Assembly (NCBI GenBank): GCA_946222435.1
Contig: CAMIOJ010000133.1
Coordinates: 1 to 6,205 of the forward strand
DNA from: an uncultured Micrococcus sp.
GTDB lineage: Bacteria > Actinomycetota > Actinomycetes > Actinomycetales > Micrococcaceae
DNA length: 6,205 nucleotides
Reading direction: 5' to 3'
Shown: positions 4,402 through 6,205 of the stretch, piece by piece
Position numbering within the stretch: position 1 is the first letter of the stretch
Layout of the letters: every line of letters starts with the position of its first letter
Translations under genes and position numbers: made by a program
The notes under the pieces: generated by a model
Told to the model about the DNA's origin: nothing
Seen by the model: the letters and a program-made list of their open reading frames with translations, nothing else
The model's database searches: none

Positions 4402-6075
4402 GTGTCCACGTTCACCGCCACCACCGACGCCGTCGGCGGGAGCCTCGCACTCTCAGCGCTGCTCGGCGCCGTCCCGCTGCTGACGTTCTTCCTGCTGCTG
4501 ATCATCGTGAAGGCCAAGGCCTGGCAGGCCGGCATCGCCGCGCTCGTGGCCGCCCTGGCCGTGGCGGTCCTCGGCTTCGGCATGCCCGCTCCCCTGGCCC
4601 TGCTCTCGGCGAGCCAGGGCGCCGTGTTCGGACTGTTCCCCATCGTGTGGATCGTGGTCATGGCGCTGTGGTTCTACCAGGTCACGGTGCTCTCCGGCCG
4701 CTTCGAGGACATGCGCGCGATCTTCGACTCGATCGGCGGCGGGGACATCCGCGTCCAGGCCGTGCTGATCGCGTTCTGCTTCGGCGGCATGCTCGAGGCC
4801 CTCGCCGGATTCGGCGCCCCCGTGGCCATCACCGCCACCATGGTGCTGGCCCTCGGCCTGCCGCCGCTGAAGGCCGCCACCGTGGTGCTGATCGCCAACA
4901 CCGCGCCCGTGGCGTTCGGCGCCGTCGGCACCCCCATCACCACGGCCGGCCAGCTGACCGGCATCGACGCCGCGCACATCGGCGCGATCGTCGGCCACCA
5001 GGCGCCGTTCGTGGCGATCCTCGTCCCGTTCCTGCTGGTCGCCCTGATCGACGGCGTCCGCGGCGTGAAGGACACCTGGCCGGTGCTGCTGGTGATCGGC
5101 GGCGTCTTCGCCGCGGGCATCTGGTGGTCCTCCACCCACTTCTCCTACGAGCTCACCGACGTGGTCGCATCCCTGGCCGCCATGGGCGCCGCCGTGGCCA
5201 TGCTCCGCTTCTGGCGCCCGCAGGGTGCCGCCGAGGCGGCGGCCCGCCTGGGCGTGGAGCCGGTGACCGGCTCGGCCGGGGCGCTGACCGGCCGCCGCAT
5301 CTGGATGGCCGTCTTCCCCTACCTGGCCGTGGTGACCGTGTTCGGCATCGCCAAGCTGTGGACCCTTGGCGTGGACGTGCCCGCCTTCCTGAAGTCCACC
5401 GACGCGAAGATCCCGTGGCCCGGCCTGGACGGTCACCTGCTCGACTCCGCCGGCGAGCCGATCTCCGGCACCGTGTACGCCCTGCCGTGGCTGTCCTCCC
5501 CGGGGACCCTGCTGCTGATCACCGGCCTGATCGTGGCCGTGGTGTACACCGTGTGGAACGACGGCGGCGCGCGCCGCCTGTCCTTCGCCGACGCCCTGGC
5601 GGAGATCGGCCGCTGCTTCTGGCGGATGCGCTTCTCCGCGCTGACGATCATGCTCGTGCTGTCCCTGGCCTACGTCATGAACTTCTCCGGCCAGACCCTG
5701 GCCATGGGCACGGCGATCGCCGGCGTGGGCGCCGCCTTCGCGTTCCTCTCCCCCGTGCTCGGCTGGCTCGGCACCGCCGTGACCGGCTCGGACACCTCGG
5801 CCAACGCCCTGTTCTCCACGCTGCAGCAGACCGCCGCCCACAACGCGGGCCTGGACCCGGCGCTCATGGTCGCCGCCAACACCTCCGGCGGCGTGGTCGG
5901 CAAGATGATCTCCCCGCAGTCCCTGGCCATCGCCGCCACGGCCGTGGGCATGGAGGGCCAGGAGTCCGCCGTCTTCCGCAAGGTGGTGGTGTGGTCCCTG
6001 CTGGCCCTGCTGGCCGTCTGCACCCTGGTGTTCCTGCAGTCGAACGTCCTGCACTGGCTCGTCCCGTCCCCGTGA
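4402..6075 (+). CDS. lldP: L-lactate permease (LldP/LctP family)
   Basis: A 557-residue membrane protein, close to the 551 residues of E. coli LldP, of the lactate permease family (TC 2.A.14). It takes up L-lactate, and in known members also D-lactate and glycolate, with protons. The GTG at 4402 is the start: CAGGAG (4391-4396) lies 5 bases upstream, the sequence before it is promoter DNA, and the protein then opens with STFTATTDAVGGSLALSALL as expected. Family blocks are CFGGMLEALAGFGAPVAIT (126-144), NTAPVAFGAVGTPI (166-179), GWLGTAVTGSDTSANALF (ending about 471) and ANTSGGVVGKMISPQSLAIA (about 492-511). About 12-14 hydrophobic helices run through the length, with a loop of about 40 residues rich in Gly, Pro and Asp near 330-370. 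The gene is divergent from lutABC and shares the operator-rich gap with it, so both are probably induced by lactate. Its family is certain; transport of glycolate is possible but not visible. Confidence 0.95.
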   Translation: MSTFTATTDAVGGSLALSALLGAVPLLTFFLLLIIVKAKAWQAGIAALVAALAVAVLGFGMPAPLALLSASQGAVFGLFPIVWIVVMALWFYQVTVLSGRFEDMRAIFDSIGGGDIRVQAVLIAFCFGGMLEALAGFGAPVAITATMVLALGLPPLKAATVVLIANTAPVAFGAVGTPITTAGQLTGIDAAHIGAIVGHQAPFVAILVPFLLVALIDGVRGVKDTWPVLLVIGGVFAAGIWWSSTHFSYELTDVVASLAAMGAAVAMLRFWRPQGAAEAAARLGVEPVTGSAGALTGRRIWMAVFPYLAVVTVFGIAKLWTLGVDVPAFLKSTDAKIPWPGLDGHLLDSAGEPISGTVYALPWLSSPGTLLLITGLIVAVVYTVWNDGGARRLSFADALAEIGRCFWRMRFSALTIMLVLSLAYVMNFSGQTLAMGTAIAGVGAAFAFLSPVLGWLGTAVTGSDTSANALFSTLQQTAAHNAGLDPALMVAANTSGGVVGKMISPQSLAIAATAVGMEGQESAVFRKVVVWSLLALLAVCTLVFLQSNVLHWLVPSP

Positions 6076-6092
6076 CCGGGTGAGCCCCGACC

Positions 6093-6134
6093 GGCCCGTG
6101 CCGCAGCGAGTCCACGATCCTGCGAGCACGGGCC
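6093..6134 (+). terminator. Hairpin after the permease gene, likely terminator
   Basis: GGCCCGTGC (6093-6101) pairs perfectly with GCACGGGCC (6126-6134). After one bulged A (6125), CGCAG (6102-6106) pairs with CTGCG (6120-6124). This gives a 14-bp stem with a 13-base loop, 17 bases after the lldP stop. No T tract follows, as is often the case in high-GC actinobacteria. The remaining bases to the window end (6135-6205) show no gene that I can support. Confidence 0.65.
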
Positions 6135-6205
6135 CACGTCGTTCCGTCACGACCACGGAGCGCACCCACCGCCCATCCGCAGCCCGCCAGGAGCCCCACT
6201 GTCTC

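Noticed and set aside
4453..6165. A 570-codon minus-strand frame opposite the permease
   Set aside because: Its Gly/His/Gln/Asp-rich low-complexity composition is a GC shadow of lldP; no family is recognisable.

Overview
The window is very GC-rich, with strong G/C bias at third codon positions. It carries GAGGAGG-type ribosome binding sites and an L-lactate module arranged as in Actinobacteria. A Micrococcales organism (Micrococcus/Kocuria-like) is my best guess, inferred from composition and gene style rather than from a marker gene.

Layout. Positions 1-731 (+) hold the C-terminal part of a sodium:solute symporter (SSS family) that enters from the left edge. It is followed at 763-891 (+) by a 42-residue one-helix membrane protein that looks like the small partner subunit found beside such transporters. 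A 9-bp hairpin at 902-941 separates this pair from a convergent three-gene operon on the minus strand. That operon reads right to left as lutA (4099-3182), lutB (3185-1617) and lutC (1620-961). Both junctions are ATGA overlaps. Divergent from lutA is an L-lactate permease gene, lldP/lctP (4402-6075, +), followed by a strong hairpin at 6093-6134.

The genes fit together as a lactate-use unit. The permease brings lactate in, and the LutABC iron-sulfur complex oxidises L-lactate to pyruvate. The 302-bp gap between the divergent genes is the most information-rich non-coding stretch. It has a candidate promoter in each direction and five copies of the core GTCAGRCCA, which resemble TGGTCAGACCA-type operators of FadR-class GntR regulators such as LldR. 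Two of the copies sit in a perfect 22-bp tandem duplication. The lutA leader holds two inverted repeats that compete for the same bases. No regulator gene lies in the window.

Nothing here is a clearly new biological system. The points worth a second look are the operator arrangement, the possible lutA leader switch and the tiny symporter partner.
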